Shown here piece by piece: positions 26,501 through 38,598 of a stretch of DNA of 64,000 bases. The position numbers and the translations under genes were made by a program. Every line of letters starts with the position of its first letter. Position 1 is the first letter of the stretch. A model generated the notes under the pieces. That model was not told the origin of the DNA, made no database searches, and worked only from the letters and a program-made list of their open reading frames with translations. The DNA comes from Scomber scombrus (taxonomy: Eukaryota > Chordata > Actinopteri > Scombriformes > Scombridae): the NCBI RefSeq assembly GCF_963691925.1, contig NC_084976.1:21818869-21882868 (forward strand). The letters run 5' to 3'.

Positions 26501-28111
26501 GCCGACGCAGCACTCCACCCCAGCGACAACAAAAAGGCAGACTCCTTTGTTTGGCTGGAGGTAAACAGCTGGGAACAGATGATGCTGGCTGGGCTGATTT
26601 ACGTGGCCACAGCTACCGTGGTGACAAGGTTTTGTTGTGATAGGGACAAACAGATGAGGGGTGAGGGAGGGAGAGGAGAAAGGCAGACAGAGACAGTGAG
26701 AAGTCAAGTCAGATGAAAAGAAAAAGGAAAAAAACACAAATGCAGAGTGCAGTTTGTCCATTTGTGAGTGTTTTTTGTGTGTCTGAAATCCCCTTTAGAG
26801 AGTGTTTCCTGAGCACACCTGAGAAAGACACAGTGCTGAACAATGATATAAGTGTGATGTAACAAAGGTTTGAGAACAGACATCCACTGCTCCAACTCTG
26901 CAAATTACGAGAAAAACAAGCCAAAATAAAAGGGACAAGAAAACACATTATAGTACTTATTTTCATGTTGTGTTTATCTCCTTTCAACAAGCAGAATATA
27001 TTTTCTTAAATTACACAAGCAGCTAATAACTACAATAATTATTGCATGCTGTGTTGTGATAATTCAGAGGTAAAGAATACAAAACAACAGCAATGAAACT
27101 GCTATTAACAAGTGTGGCTGACGCGCACTTATGAGAAACGCCACATATGCCGCGCAGACCAAATCCTGAATGGTTAAATGATCATGAATAATTAGGGCAT
27201 TCTCTCACTGAGCAGATGTCTCTTTCTGCCGAACGCTGCTTCTCGCAAGAATGAACGGGCGAGCAAGATAAGCCTGGTGGAGAAACAGAGTGGGGGTCTC
27301 GCTGGATAGAAGAGGAGAAGGGAAAAAGATTGGATGCTGTGGCCTGTAATACAATACACCATGTGTGCACAATCACACACACACACATATATATATATAA
27401 TGCAAAGTCTCGCAATATGCACACATAGGCTGATCAGTGCCTCAAGACTTCTGACCCTCCCCCAAAACACATAAGCACACTGCACTAACATTATTTACGA
27501 GCGTTCTCACTTGAACCCCATGAGACTCTACAGTGGCAAGGACCCACTTGGCTACACAGTCATTGTGTCAGTGCACCCATAAATTACTTACCTGGCCCCT
27601 CAAATATTGATAAGGCAATCACCGTTTCACCAACACAGAGGGGACACATTCTCTTACTATATTCCTGAGCTCCAAACATGGTTTTACAAAAGATTGCACC
27701 ACTTTCTGTAATAGTTGTTATCGAGTACAAAGATACCTCAGATTACTCATTGGCTTCATTTGTTTCCTCCCATGTTAAGTGGTTGCATCACACTGTTAGC
27801 AATGTGTGGTCGTCTTTCAAATACAGGAGGATTGGTTTTATCTATCTCACTGACATGAAAATAAAGAAAATGTTAAATAAAAATTCCCACAACTCAATCA
27901 GATTTTGCCAAAACCAATGATCTTGTTGCTCTCCACTTCTAAAAGTTTTCCTTTCTGTTGTCAGTTGTCATTTCAGTGTTCAATTGACACAACTCACCAC
28001 CACCTCCTCCTCATCACAATCAGGCCCAGACTGTGATTCTGCTCCAGATCCAGTCCAATGAGATTCTCATAAAACCTGCTCCAGGAGACATCCATTCAGA
28101 TCTTCAGGCAA
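23521..28111. other. No gene detected
   Basis: About 4.6 kb without supportable exons. It includes a purine-rich patch at 25235-25310 and a short CA/TA run at 27374-27399. Overlapping short frames on both strands have no domain content. Confidence 0.55.
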
Positions 28112-28732
28112 AGGTTTAAATTTCCCTTTGTGTTGTTTTCTTGAGAGGTAGATGAGAAAATCAATACCACTCTCAGGCATGTACACTAAATGTTAAGTTA
28201 GAGCCAGCAGCGAATTAGCCTATCTTAGCGTAAAGACTAGATGCAGGGGGAAACAGCTACCCTGGCTCTGACCACTGCTAAAAGAAATTTGCCTACCAGC
28301 ACTACTAAAGCTCATTAACTTACATGTCATATCTTGCTAGTTTAATCTGTACAGAAATGGAAATTTAACGATGGCAAGTTGGGGTTTTACCAGGGGGTTA
28401 TGTGCTGGACTGTTTCTCTGGAGTTGTCACCATGAGGTTGTCAGGTTAACATCTAGCCAAGAAATTGTTTAAGCATGTAAAACCACAGTTTTTCAGTTTT
28501 TGTATGATTTAAACAAGCAAGATGTAACATGTTAAGTAGTGAGCTTTAGAGGTGCCGGTGGCAATTTATTTGCCTTCGCACAGAGCTGGACTAGCTGTCT
28601 CTATTTCCTTTCTTTATGCTATGCTAAGCTAAGATGGTTCAATCTCCATATTTACAGACATGAGAGTGGTATCAATGTTCTTATCTAAGTATTAGCGTAT
28701 TTCTCCAAATTTTGAACTATTCCTTTAATTTT
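28112..28732. mobile_element. Palindromic (foldback) teleost MITE, near complete
   Basis: The left part contains GATGAGAAAATCAATACCAC, TCTTAGCGTAAAGACTAGAT and GGGGGAAACAGCTACC. The right part contains the reverse-complement counterparts: ATGCTAAGCTAAGATG, TACAGACATGAGAGTGGTAT and GAACTATTCCTTTAA. The inner part carries CAGGGGGTTATGTGCTGGAC near the centre. The element is thus a long imperfect palindrome with no coding frame, matching a family I know to be abundant in percomorph fish. It is non-autonomous, and the transposase family that moved it is not evident from this copy. Confidence 0.75.
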
Positions 28733-31700
28733 TCACAGTGTTCATCACCAGCACTGTCTAGACAGGGATATTTTTATGTACCGTCATAGAGATATATCAC
28801 CCTTTGAAGGACAGAGTCTAAAGTTAAAGACTCATATCTCCCAGCAGCCTTTGTTTCAATTAGTCTCTGCTGACTGAACCGCACAACAGTTCTCAAATCT
28901 GCACTGAATGACCAGCTGCACTTTAGAAGTCACGGACCAGCGTTTTTTATCATGTATAAATGCATTAACAATATCTACAGGTCATGTCATGTCAGGCAGA
29001 ATGAAGTGTATCCAGTGGTTCAACACGCTGGTTTCACTTGACTGTTATGAGTCTGTGGACAGTTATAACTGTGAGCAGACAGAGACATGTTTGTGATGGC
29101 CAGTGACAGCATTTTACATTGTGGTGTGTTGTCGCCATTCACTCATACAAATTCACACACAGTTATGTATTCATACTCACACCTGTAAAGGTCAGCTAAG
29201 AAAAACAAGTGAGGCATCAATATATAGATTTGTCTCTTTGGAATCCAATCAAGAGTAGGTGACTTGAACTCTGGGATTTGAAGCAGGGGAAACAATAATT
29301 GGTTGTTATTAGGCGGATTGAATTACAGAGATGTAGATTCAAGACGATCAATGGCCAGCAAACAATTTAGCACTTGAAGCTTATTGATTTCCACAGCTTC
29401 CCATACATGCTGCAGGGATTTTGAAAAGCCTTGATGGTATGGCTGTATTATGACAGGGAAGTGAGTCAGAAAGAGACACTGACAAAGACTCCTCTGCTCT
29501 GATCTGAATAGCTTTTTTCCCTGCTGCATTCAACTCATTTGAACCAAGGAATCTGCTGTAAACTGTTTCTAGACTACTGCCTCACTGCTGCAAAACCTCT
29601 CATAGAAACTAAATCATCTGCCTGTTGTAGAGACAAAATAGTTTGACAATGAAACAGCTTAATATGAAGACAGATGACCATATAACGGAAATTTTTTTTT
29701 TCAGTTACAGACTTCATTTTGTTTTCTGTCAAACACTATCTCTCACTTATCAGTCACATACAGTAAGACTCAATGTCTGAATAAGACAGTAACTTACGGG
29801 TAGCCTGTAAGTGTAGACAACTATGACTGATTCTGGGTTGCCTTTGTCATCCTATGAATGTGTCCATGAGTCAGACGCATCACACATCAAGCAGTGTGTG
29901 TTGGGGCTCTGACATTTGGCAGCAGGGGAGTTGTGTTTGTCAGCCAGGCTGAAGCGAGATATAAGTCCATCAAAGCCCATCAAGTAGGCAATGGTATCTG
30001 TGTGTGTAAGGAAGTGTGTGTCCTCATCACCACATCGCCAGGAAATCCCCACATGAGGCAGCTTGTGGCACCTCATCCCATTTCAGTGATAATGCCATCA
30101 TTGTCTTGTTGGTAAGGGATGGAAATGAGCTTTGCTCTGCTCTTATGGTTGACTTGCTGCCATAGTCAAATAAGGATGTCTTTGTCCACTCTGGATCGCC
30201 AAACCTATTGTTGACTTTCCACTTCTTATCATGAGTACATGATGCTTTTGGCACAGCAGCCAGTTTATGAAACATTAAAAGTGAGCAGGAGCTGTATAGC
30301 AGCGTTTCTTTTACAGATCTAAACTGTAAAACAATTTAAAAGTGTGTTTGAAATCACTCTAACACATAAACAGTGTTCTTTGGTCTGTGTAGGTGTTTCA
30401 GTTCCTGAAGGCAAAATGGCACATCACAACAGGGTGATCACAGTTTTTTTTCACAAGGAATTAGAGTTACTAAAGCTGACTTGGGAATGGCTTCTACTTG
30501 TATTCTTCCCCTTGGCAGAAATGGAAAAACTAACCTTGTGCCACCGTTTTTGAATAAACTTCACAGCTCCCAAAATGCAACTGGAGGTGTGAAGTCATTT
30601 CATCTCCTGCCATCTTCTGCTCAAAAATGTTCACAGAGCCAGCTGGAACAAAAACTAAAACTGGGAAATTGTTAAGTGGAAAGTCTCTGCTAGCCAGTGA
30701 CTGGTTGCTGCCTATTCTAACTTCAAAAACTTCACCTCCTCTCATTTTCAGAGTATATTTTGGTATATTTCAAGTAGAAGTGAGAGATTTTTCACGTTCC
30801 TTCACAATGTGTAACAACATGAATAAGAAAAAGAAGAAAGTAGATTAAAAGGGATATTTTAATGAATCTAATTCAAACATCATTTTTACTTTTATGTTTT
30901 TTTGTTTTTTTACTGTAGCTACTATTGGGATGTTGTTTTTTAAATTAGAAATTCAACATACTTTTGTTTTCCTTTATTATACATAACGTTATGTTGAAAC
31001 CTAACATATGAAAAACAAAACCACATAGGCCTACACTTTTGTTAGACTTTGTTAAAAGTATATGACCTTAACAAGGAATTAGTTCTTAATTTTTATTTGT
31101 ATTTTTTTAAATCACCACATTTCGCTCTGAAATTAGGTTATTTCCAACTTACTGCCATCAGCAGCTGCTGGCATGGGGAGGATGTAGACTATCATGTGCC
31201 TCCCAAGGTAAACATGGAGTCGCCTGTTGAGGCCCCTAGCCAGGACACATTTTTAACCATGGGGGGTTGTAAAGAGAAACAGCAGTAGCTTCTAACTATT
31301 ACTGAGTGCACATTTAATCCGTCTGATTGTCTTCTGGCTGTATCATGCTCCATTGGTCAATCACATACATGCAAGCGTATATTCCTGCTGCATTACTTTG
31401 CAATGTAAACAGAGTATTTCTAGCATTTACATTGCAGTCATCCTGAAAAAAGATCAAATAGTTCTTAAACTGGATCATATTGGATCATACATGAAGCAAC
31501 ACTGCCACACTAACAGTGCCCTTAGACTTGTTTTATTGCAGAGCTGTTTTGGTCTACATGCTTGTTAAGTATCTTTTAGCAGAGAGGACAAAATGGAAAA
31601 ATATATTATACACTTAAATGTGAGCAGAGGTTCATTCCTCCAGATCTGTCCAGGCACACCGAGCAGCTAGAAACACACACTCAATTTGAAAAAGCATGCG

Positions 31701-34700
31701 TTCTCATTGGTTTCCCATCAAGCAAACATTGCTAATAACATCTGATGGAGGACCAGGCCAAGCCACATGAATCACTGCCAGGTTTTGAACATGTTTTTTT
31801 CCCTCTGTTAAACTGAGACATCCACTGAATCTCTGGTGTTTTTTTAAACATATTGTATACTGCAGTACCAGTAATAACACTAGACTTAGATGATTTATTA
31901 TATGACACTGTACAGAACTATAGGGGCTATGTACTGACACATTTATTTGTATTCACTCTGTATTCACTTTGATCCCATTATCCTCAACACCACGAGAAAC
32001 AAACCAAAAAACAAACAGGTGGCTGCTGTGAAAAGAGGGAGCTACAATAACTGCAACTCATTACAAGCCATGTTTCGACATGGGTGAAAGTGAATTTTAC
32101 TATACGACTCATTTTTATTCGAAAACATGAACTCTGCTTTGCGACTTGGTTCTCAGCATGTGTTGACACACAGTCTGTTGTAATCTTTGCTGTTTCAACA
32201 CCAGAAAATATCTCCTAATTTGATATAGCAGAGACTCTGCTAGTAAATGACTGTGAATTTAATGCATGCCAGTGTCAACTTGTTATTGGTAAACACTGTT
32301 TTTACGCAATTCATTTACATACGTTCACTTATAAGTAAAAATGCAATAACATTCAGAAGGTCATATTTGGACAGGGCTAACGCTCTAAATGACAACATTA
32401 CTAACAAGGTTAATGTCATTAAGAGATTATCCATACACATAAATGGTTTATTTATTGTGACAACATATCATTAGAAAACAAAATCAAACTTGATCAAAAA
32501 CTGTAGTCAAAGACAGGATATCATTGAACTCACACTTCAGGTCGATTTACGCAACAACACTCCACAACGAATGAAAATCATGGTTTAACTGTGACATAAC
32601 AGGACAGACACTGAGTGTTTTTGTTGTTCCTGTTGGCACATTTTAAGCGCAATTGCCTCTCACAACAACAACAAGTTTACTGTCTTTACTGAATAATCGT
32701 GTAAAGAAGCAGGGCAAAGTGTAAATCCAAAATAAGCCTGACACAAAAAAGCAACAAATAACACATTTACACACAAAGCAGGTGATGTTGTACTCATGAG
32801 TGAATAAAATACAAGGAGTCACATTCAACACATTATCTTTGTTTATTAAAGAAAAAAATAGGACAAAATATTTTTAGCCACACAGACCTTCACAAGTGTG
32901 ATATTATGCACTTGGGTGTACTGTGGAGTGTAGAAAGCTGTATTTAAGTGTGTCCTCACCAAACATGCAGTGAAATGTTATTTTGGCCATCGACCAGCCA
33001 TATTCTTGTTCATTTATATTGGTGTGTATTGATGGAGAAAAAACTGCCATAATAAGAGCTTAATGGCTACCATTAGCTAACAATGTACATCATACTTTAA
33101 GGTTTTTTTGATCAAGTTGTCCATTAAATTAAAAATATTTGGTCTCAAATAAAATATTCTCAGCCTTTTCTCTATATGAGCAAATGCATTGCATACCAAA
33201 CTGAATGCTGTCTGTTATGCAAGAGTTTTATAGTTGTTTTTGAACAAATGGTAAATTAAAGCATTATGAAGTTTTTTTTTTAGAGAGCAATGTTCTGGAT
33301 TATGTTCTCAACAGTATTCACTTGTACTTGTTCCAGTCCCATGCTGTTTTCTCCCTTGACTAAATACCATGCAGCAGGGTGGAGGTCAAAACAGAGGCAG
33401 CAGATAAGAGGGACAGAGGAGAGGAGGGAGACTTGAGGAAGGAGAGGAGGGCGTACTCCCTGACCGCAGAGCACAATGTCTTATCTTGTCCTCTGTCCTC
33501 CCTGACGTTATCTCCTGCACATGGACGAGGAGACTGTGCACAGCTGTTTGCTGCCAGCAGAAATGGAAATAAGAAGGTAATCTTTTATACAAATGAAAGT
33601 GTTGCATTCATTAAAAGGCAGAGTTGGTTAGTAAAATAACTCACATAAAGGTGAAACTACATAAGCAACAAGTCACAGGTGTAGTTCCAAATATTCTCTT
33701 TCACTCCAGAATGTGTGGTTTGGTTTTGGCCACAGCCCAAAAAATAATGTGTAATATTTTAAAGGCTTAAGCATTTTATAAGGCCTAGAGAAAAAAAGTC
33801 TACAGTCAGAGAAGCAACGCTGCAATGTAGTGAAGAGATTTGCTCTCAGTCACTAGTTAACACAGTTAAATGACTGTTAGCTAAACCTTACATAAATTGT
33901 GACCCAGCATAATAATCTAGTTAGTTAATGACATGCTCCTTGCCTCTTTTGAAATCGTGCTAGGTTATTACTGTAGGCACTTAAGCTAGTTCACCATCAG
34001 CAGATAAACTCACAGTTTAATCCAATACTTACACTTTTATTGTTGTGGTTTTGGAAAGGTAATAAAAACCCTTTAAATATGGAGTATCACTCAAGCACAC
34101 CGTTTTCGCGCACAGGTCTTTCATGCTTAGGCAAAATGAACAGCTCTGATTGGACGATCACTGTTCCAGTGCGAGATTAAGCTAGTCAATTCAAAAAAAT
34201 GTATTTATCCCATCCATTCACATCGTGCAACTGACTGCCAACTCTTCTCTGGAACAATTTATACAGACAGACAGCAGGGTTGTATAAAATTGAGCATAGC
34301 TGATATGATAACTTCCTTTATTTTGGACTCAGCACTGAAAGGTCAGCACTGTCAAAACGGCTTGCAATTGGTTTGCAAGTTCATCAAAGTTGAACTCAGT
34401 GGAAAAGCTCAGCGCCAATTTACTCCACAAGTGAATCCACTGATCACTGCGATTGAAATTAATTGTCCAAAATGTGGCTGCTAATCTCCGATTCTGACAG
34501 TGTGTATAAATAATAGTTAATATATAACTGCATTACGTATCCTACACTGAATGAATAGTATTTATAATAAAAAAAATATTTGAACAGGCAGTTAAAGCAT
34601 GAATAAATCAGTATCTCAGATGGTTATTTTTCAGTTTCTTGCAATGGAGAGATATTGTTATGGATATATGACCAAATCCTTTTGTTTTTTATTCCGTATC

Positions 34701-35053
34701 CTCTGTTCTTGATTCATGGTTTCAAACAGCAATATCCAGGGATGAGCCTAGAGTGGATCTTGGATAAGCCTCTAGCCCTTGGCTTAGGTCCCCACCCCCA
34801 TCTCTCTGGTGCTTGCTCCTTCTCTTTCTCCCTCTGTTTCTCTCCCTCTCTCTCAAACAGACACACACACACACACACACGCATACAGGGAATCCAAAAG
34901 CACAGACACTCTTTGCCAATTTAATAAAGAGAGACTTTGTCATGCGTATCTCTCCCACAGCTTCCTGGCCAGAGTGACAACAGTGTGGGTGAGTGGAAAA
35001 ACAGGAAGAGGACAGACAGACCATAGGCAGCTCTAGTGGGCAGTGGATTGGCC
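28733..35053. other. No gene detected
   Basis: About 6.3 kb of AT-rich intergenic DNA. Several 60-80 codon frames lie on both strands with no coherent splicing. A CA run lies at 34860-34880. The 33,840-34,140 stretch has repeat-like phrasing but I cannot name a family. Confidence 0.55.
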
Positions 35054-35186
<133 letters not shown>

Positions 35187-35954
35187 ACATCCGTGGTAAA
35201 GCCTGTGCATGTGTATAGACAGCATATGTGTTAACCAGCTAAGACATGTGCTCACTAGGACATTGCTCAACAGTTAGAAATGATGGTGGTGTAACACAGA
35301 TAGGCTTCCCAGTCAGGAAGGAGAACTAGCTGTTTCCTGGCAGGTGACGTCTAGCTGTCAGCGCCCATGTACGAGCAGGATATGGCTCTACCATTAACAG
35401 ACTGCATGATGGGAAGGCCAATGAACAAAGACCACAGGGGAACTTCACCCAGGCACAGAGCTTTTGGGGAAACTCAATAATGCATGATTTGTGTTTTCTT
35501 GGTAGTACAGCATGATTGCTTCCCTGAATGCCTCTCTGGAGGATGAATATCTCAAAAAATGTACAGATTCCTCAAGTGTTATTGAATACACTCTAAAAGA
35601 TACAACATTGTGCCTTTTAAATGTTACTTTTAACACCACCCCAGACACCAAAGGTAGCCTATTCCACCCTGTTTTTCTTTAGCATCAAAGCAGTTCATCA
35701 CTGCAATTCTGCAATATTTTCTTTATTCTCACACACTTCATATTTTTCCTTCCTTATTATTTTTGCTGCTGACAAAGATGCTGTAACCAACTGCTTGAAT
35801 ACTAACTGTGTGTCCAAACAGATTTCTGCTGTGAGTGAGTCATTTGGTAAATATAGGGAATGACAGCAGTGACTTTCAATTTGGGCTCAGCTGTTTAGCA
35901 GTCTAGTTGGAACACACAAACACGTGAGCATGATGACAGACGCACGCACATGCA

Positions 35955-35957
<3 letters not shown>
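35187..35957. other. No gene detected
   Basis: Short intergenic segment between two dinucleotide runs. Nothing recognisable. Confidence 0.6.

Positions 35958-35990
<33 letters not shown>
35958..35990. repeat. (CA)n microsatellite
   Basis: A pure CA run of about 33 bp, preceded by a CACGCA-rich stretch. Confidence 0.95.
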
Positions 35991-35995
<5 letters not shown>

Positions 35996-38016
35996 ACAGC
36001 TGTCAGTGGTTTGGGTGTTGAGAGAAGACATTTGAATTCTGCAATGCATACATATAGGAGATGAAACTGCAGTGTGCAAACATGGCGTGACATGAAGCCT
36101 TGGCTTGGAAATAGGTCATATCATAGGTTGTACAACGTTTAAACTGCCTCAAGTGTTATTGCACCAATGTATCAGGAGATGAGACCTGCTTTTGCTTGAC
36201 AGCCAGAGAGGCTCCCCAGATGGCAAACAGAAAAATGAAATTATGCCCAGAACATTCCTGATTCTTATTGTCCACAAAAGGCAGTCAGTTCCTGGTGTTT
36301 TTGTAAGGCCAAACTACAGTCAGAGCTGCCTCACAGCTCACTGTCATATTTATACCTCAAGATTTATTTTGGAGAAGTGAACAAAGCCCACCCCCAATTC
36401 CCCTACCCGACAGAGACAAATCTGTTTATTGAAAAGGTGTGTGCGAGCGAAACAGAGGGTAAGGCCACAGGTACATGTGCATGCATGTGTGCGGGTGTGT
36501 GCGCCATCTTTGGTGACGTGCATGTGTATAGGTGTTATGTTTGTTTACGGAGGGGAAAAGTGTCACTGGGTGCTTTAGCCCCACCACAAACCCGACTCCT
36601 CCTGACATCTGTGAGTCAATTAGCTGACTGAAGAGAAAACATCCCTGCCCCCTCGTTCCCACACCCTCCCTTCCCTTCATGCATCCCTTCCTCCACCAAA
36701 CAACTCCAACCAGCCAGCCAGCCAGCCAGCCAGTTAGGTAGTGTAGCAGCTCCTGTCTGCCCAGACTGGTGTGAGGCAATGGGGGAGGGGCGCTAGTCAG
36801 GGGGGTGGGAGGGTAGTGGGGGTGATGAGGTTGGATGTCAAGAATGCGGCTCATGGTCTGCTCTTTTGTGTGTTTTGTGCAAGATGAATAGGCCCATGGC
36901 AGGCTGGGGTGCTAGCCGGCTGCGGTTCCCCGTTGACTTGTGTGTTAGAAAAGCCTGAAGGCCCTGGCCTGCCCCTCTTGAAATAAGACAGACGGATAAT
37001 GAAGGCTGCTGCGTGAACAACTTAAACGCCCACTACCTATAGACATAACTATTTCACTGTTATTTCCTCCATGACTCATTCTTGTCTCAATATTGCGTAT
37101 AGTTTCAGTATCTCTCTTCTCTTATGTCTATCTCTATCTCTCTGTCCATTCCTCCCAGAGCCCCCTATCAGGATAGTTATTGTTTGCTAAGCTGGTGTGG
37201 GGGCTGTTCTTTTTTGTGCCTGGTGCATCCCATATTCCCTTCCCCACTCGTCCCCAATGCCCTCCACGTCCTCAGGCTACAGCTATGGAAATATGCTTCA
37301 GTCACATTGCTAATTATTTAAGAGTCGTCACCTCATTAACAGTGCTGGGAGATAATGAATGATTAATAGGTCATTCTTCACATCGTCACTGTGTTCTCCC
37401 ACTCTCTCCTGCTCCCTCTTTCCATAATAACAACTTGTTTGACAGGTTGTGCTGGCTCTTGTTGTCCATTTAGTCTGTGTTTCCCCAGCACTCCTGCACT
37501 TTATGTGTACATACTTAGAGGTAACTGGAAACGTCATCAGTGGCTGTAAGGCAGGAAGTGCAGTGAAGGGGACATGATTAGTGTTTGTGTCGACAATGAT
37601 CCCTCAGGCTAGTAAATGCTGAAGAATGGTGTTGCCTGGAAGATGCACACAGTGAGCTTGTGGTGCTGACTGTAAATGACTGACATTGCTTGGTAATGAG
37701 CCAAGATTGGATACATGAAACCAGGGAGAACTCCAGTTGTGTTTGTATAGCTTGCATGAAGTCATCACTGGAGTGTGTGAACACCTGCAGGCACTAATAC
37801 TACTTATCATGTCTTTGGTATCATGATAAGTACACTGGGAATTCTCAGCTGTGGTGGGGACGTTTCAGTGGTTATCTGGTGCCTCACCCATCCTTTCAGT
37901 CTTAACTTTCTCAGCTGACAGAAAGTTCACATTCTTTAAAGTGTTATTACTACTCTCAACTCACTCTACTGCAGGGTTCAGTATGTCTCAGATGAAGTCA
38001 TGAGATGAGTCAGTGT
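35991..38016. other. No gene detected
   Basis: Intergenic. It contains a short (CAGC)n run at 36711-36733. It also contains a perfect inverted repeat with 11-bp arms (TACTTATCATG at 37801-37811, reverse complement at 37822-37832). The 142-codon minus frame at 36426 is Pro/His-rich without a domain. Confidence 0.55.
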
Positions 38017-38598
38017 CTTAGGCTTCATCCACACTAATGTTAATCTACAAATTTCCTTTTAAATGTGCATTTTTAAAATGAAAACAATCTCCATCCAAAC
38101 AAGTGTTTAGCACCGTTTTAAGAAAAAATCTCCATCCATACTAACACCCCTTAAAATGCATATCACATGACAATTCACATACACTAAGCATGCACGTGGC
38201 GTTGTAAACAGGAAGCAGACTGTCTGCTATGCGGTTTGTTTGCTTAGTTGCAGAAAATACTACAGCAGAAGAACAGCAATGGTGAAAGGTAAGACCAGAA
38301 ATTTCATTTGCTTGGACCAACGATGAGGTGGAACTCTAGTAGAAGTTGTTCATGATAAGACCCAATCAGGAAGCAAAGGTAGGTGTCTGCGTCATTGTTT
38401 TCAAAAGTCGCTGTTTCCGTCTGTCCAGAGTAAAACACAAACCTGGAGTTTTCAAACTCAAACTATGTCTATGTCAAAAGTCTCTAGTTTAGGGGTTTGA
38501 AAACACCGGAGTTGGGTAGATGCTAGGTGTAAACATAGTACAAGTTATGTGTTTTAAAACAAAAATGTATTAGTGTGGCTATAGGATTAGGGCATAAG
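38017..38598. mobile_element. Decayed Harbinger/PIF-like non-autonomous transposon
   Basis: Matching inverted ends are visible: CCACACTAAT at 38029-38038 and its reverse complement ATTAGTGTGG at 38569-38578. The flanks are rich in 'catccacac...gttttaa...tccatcc' phrasing typical of a fish repeat family. Inside, 38307-38339 reads FAWTNDEVEL then stop, like the start of a SANT/MYB-type protein of PIF/Harbinger elements. The nearby ATG at 38279 is in a different frame, so the relic carries an indel and cannot encode a product. Class assignment rests on that short motif and is tentative. Confidence 0.55.
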
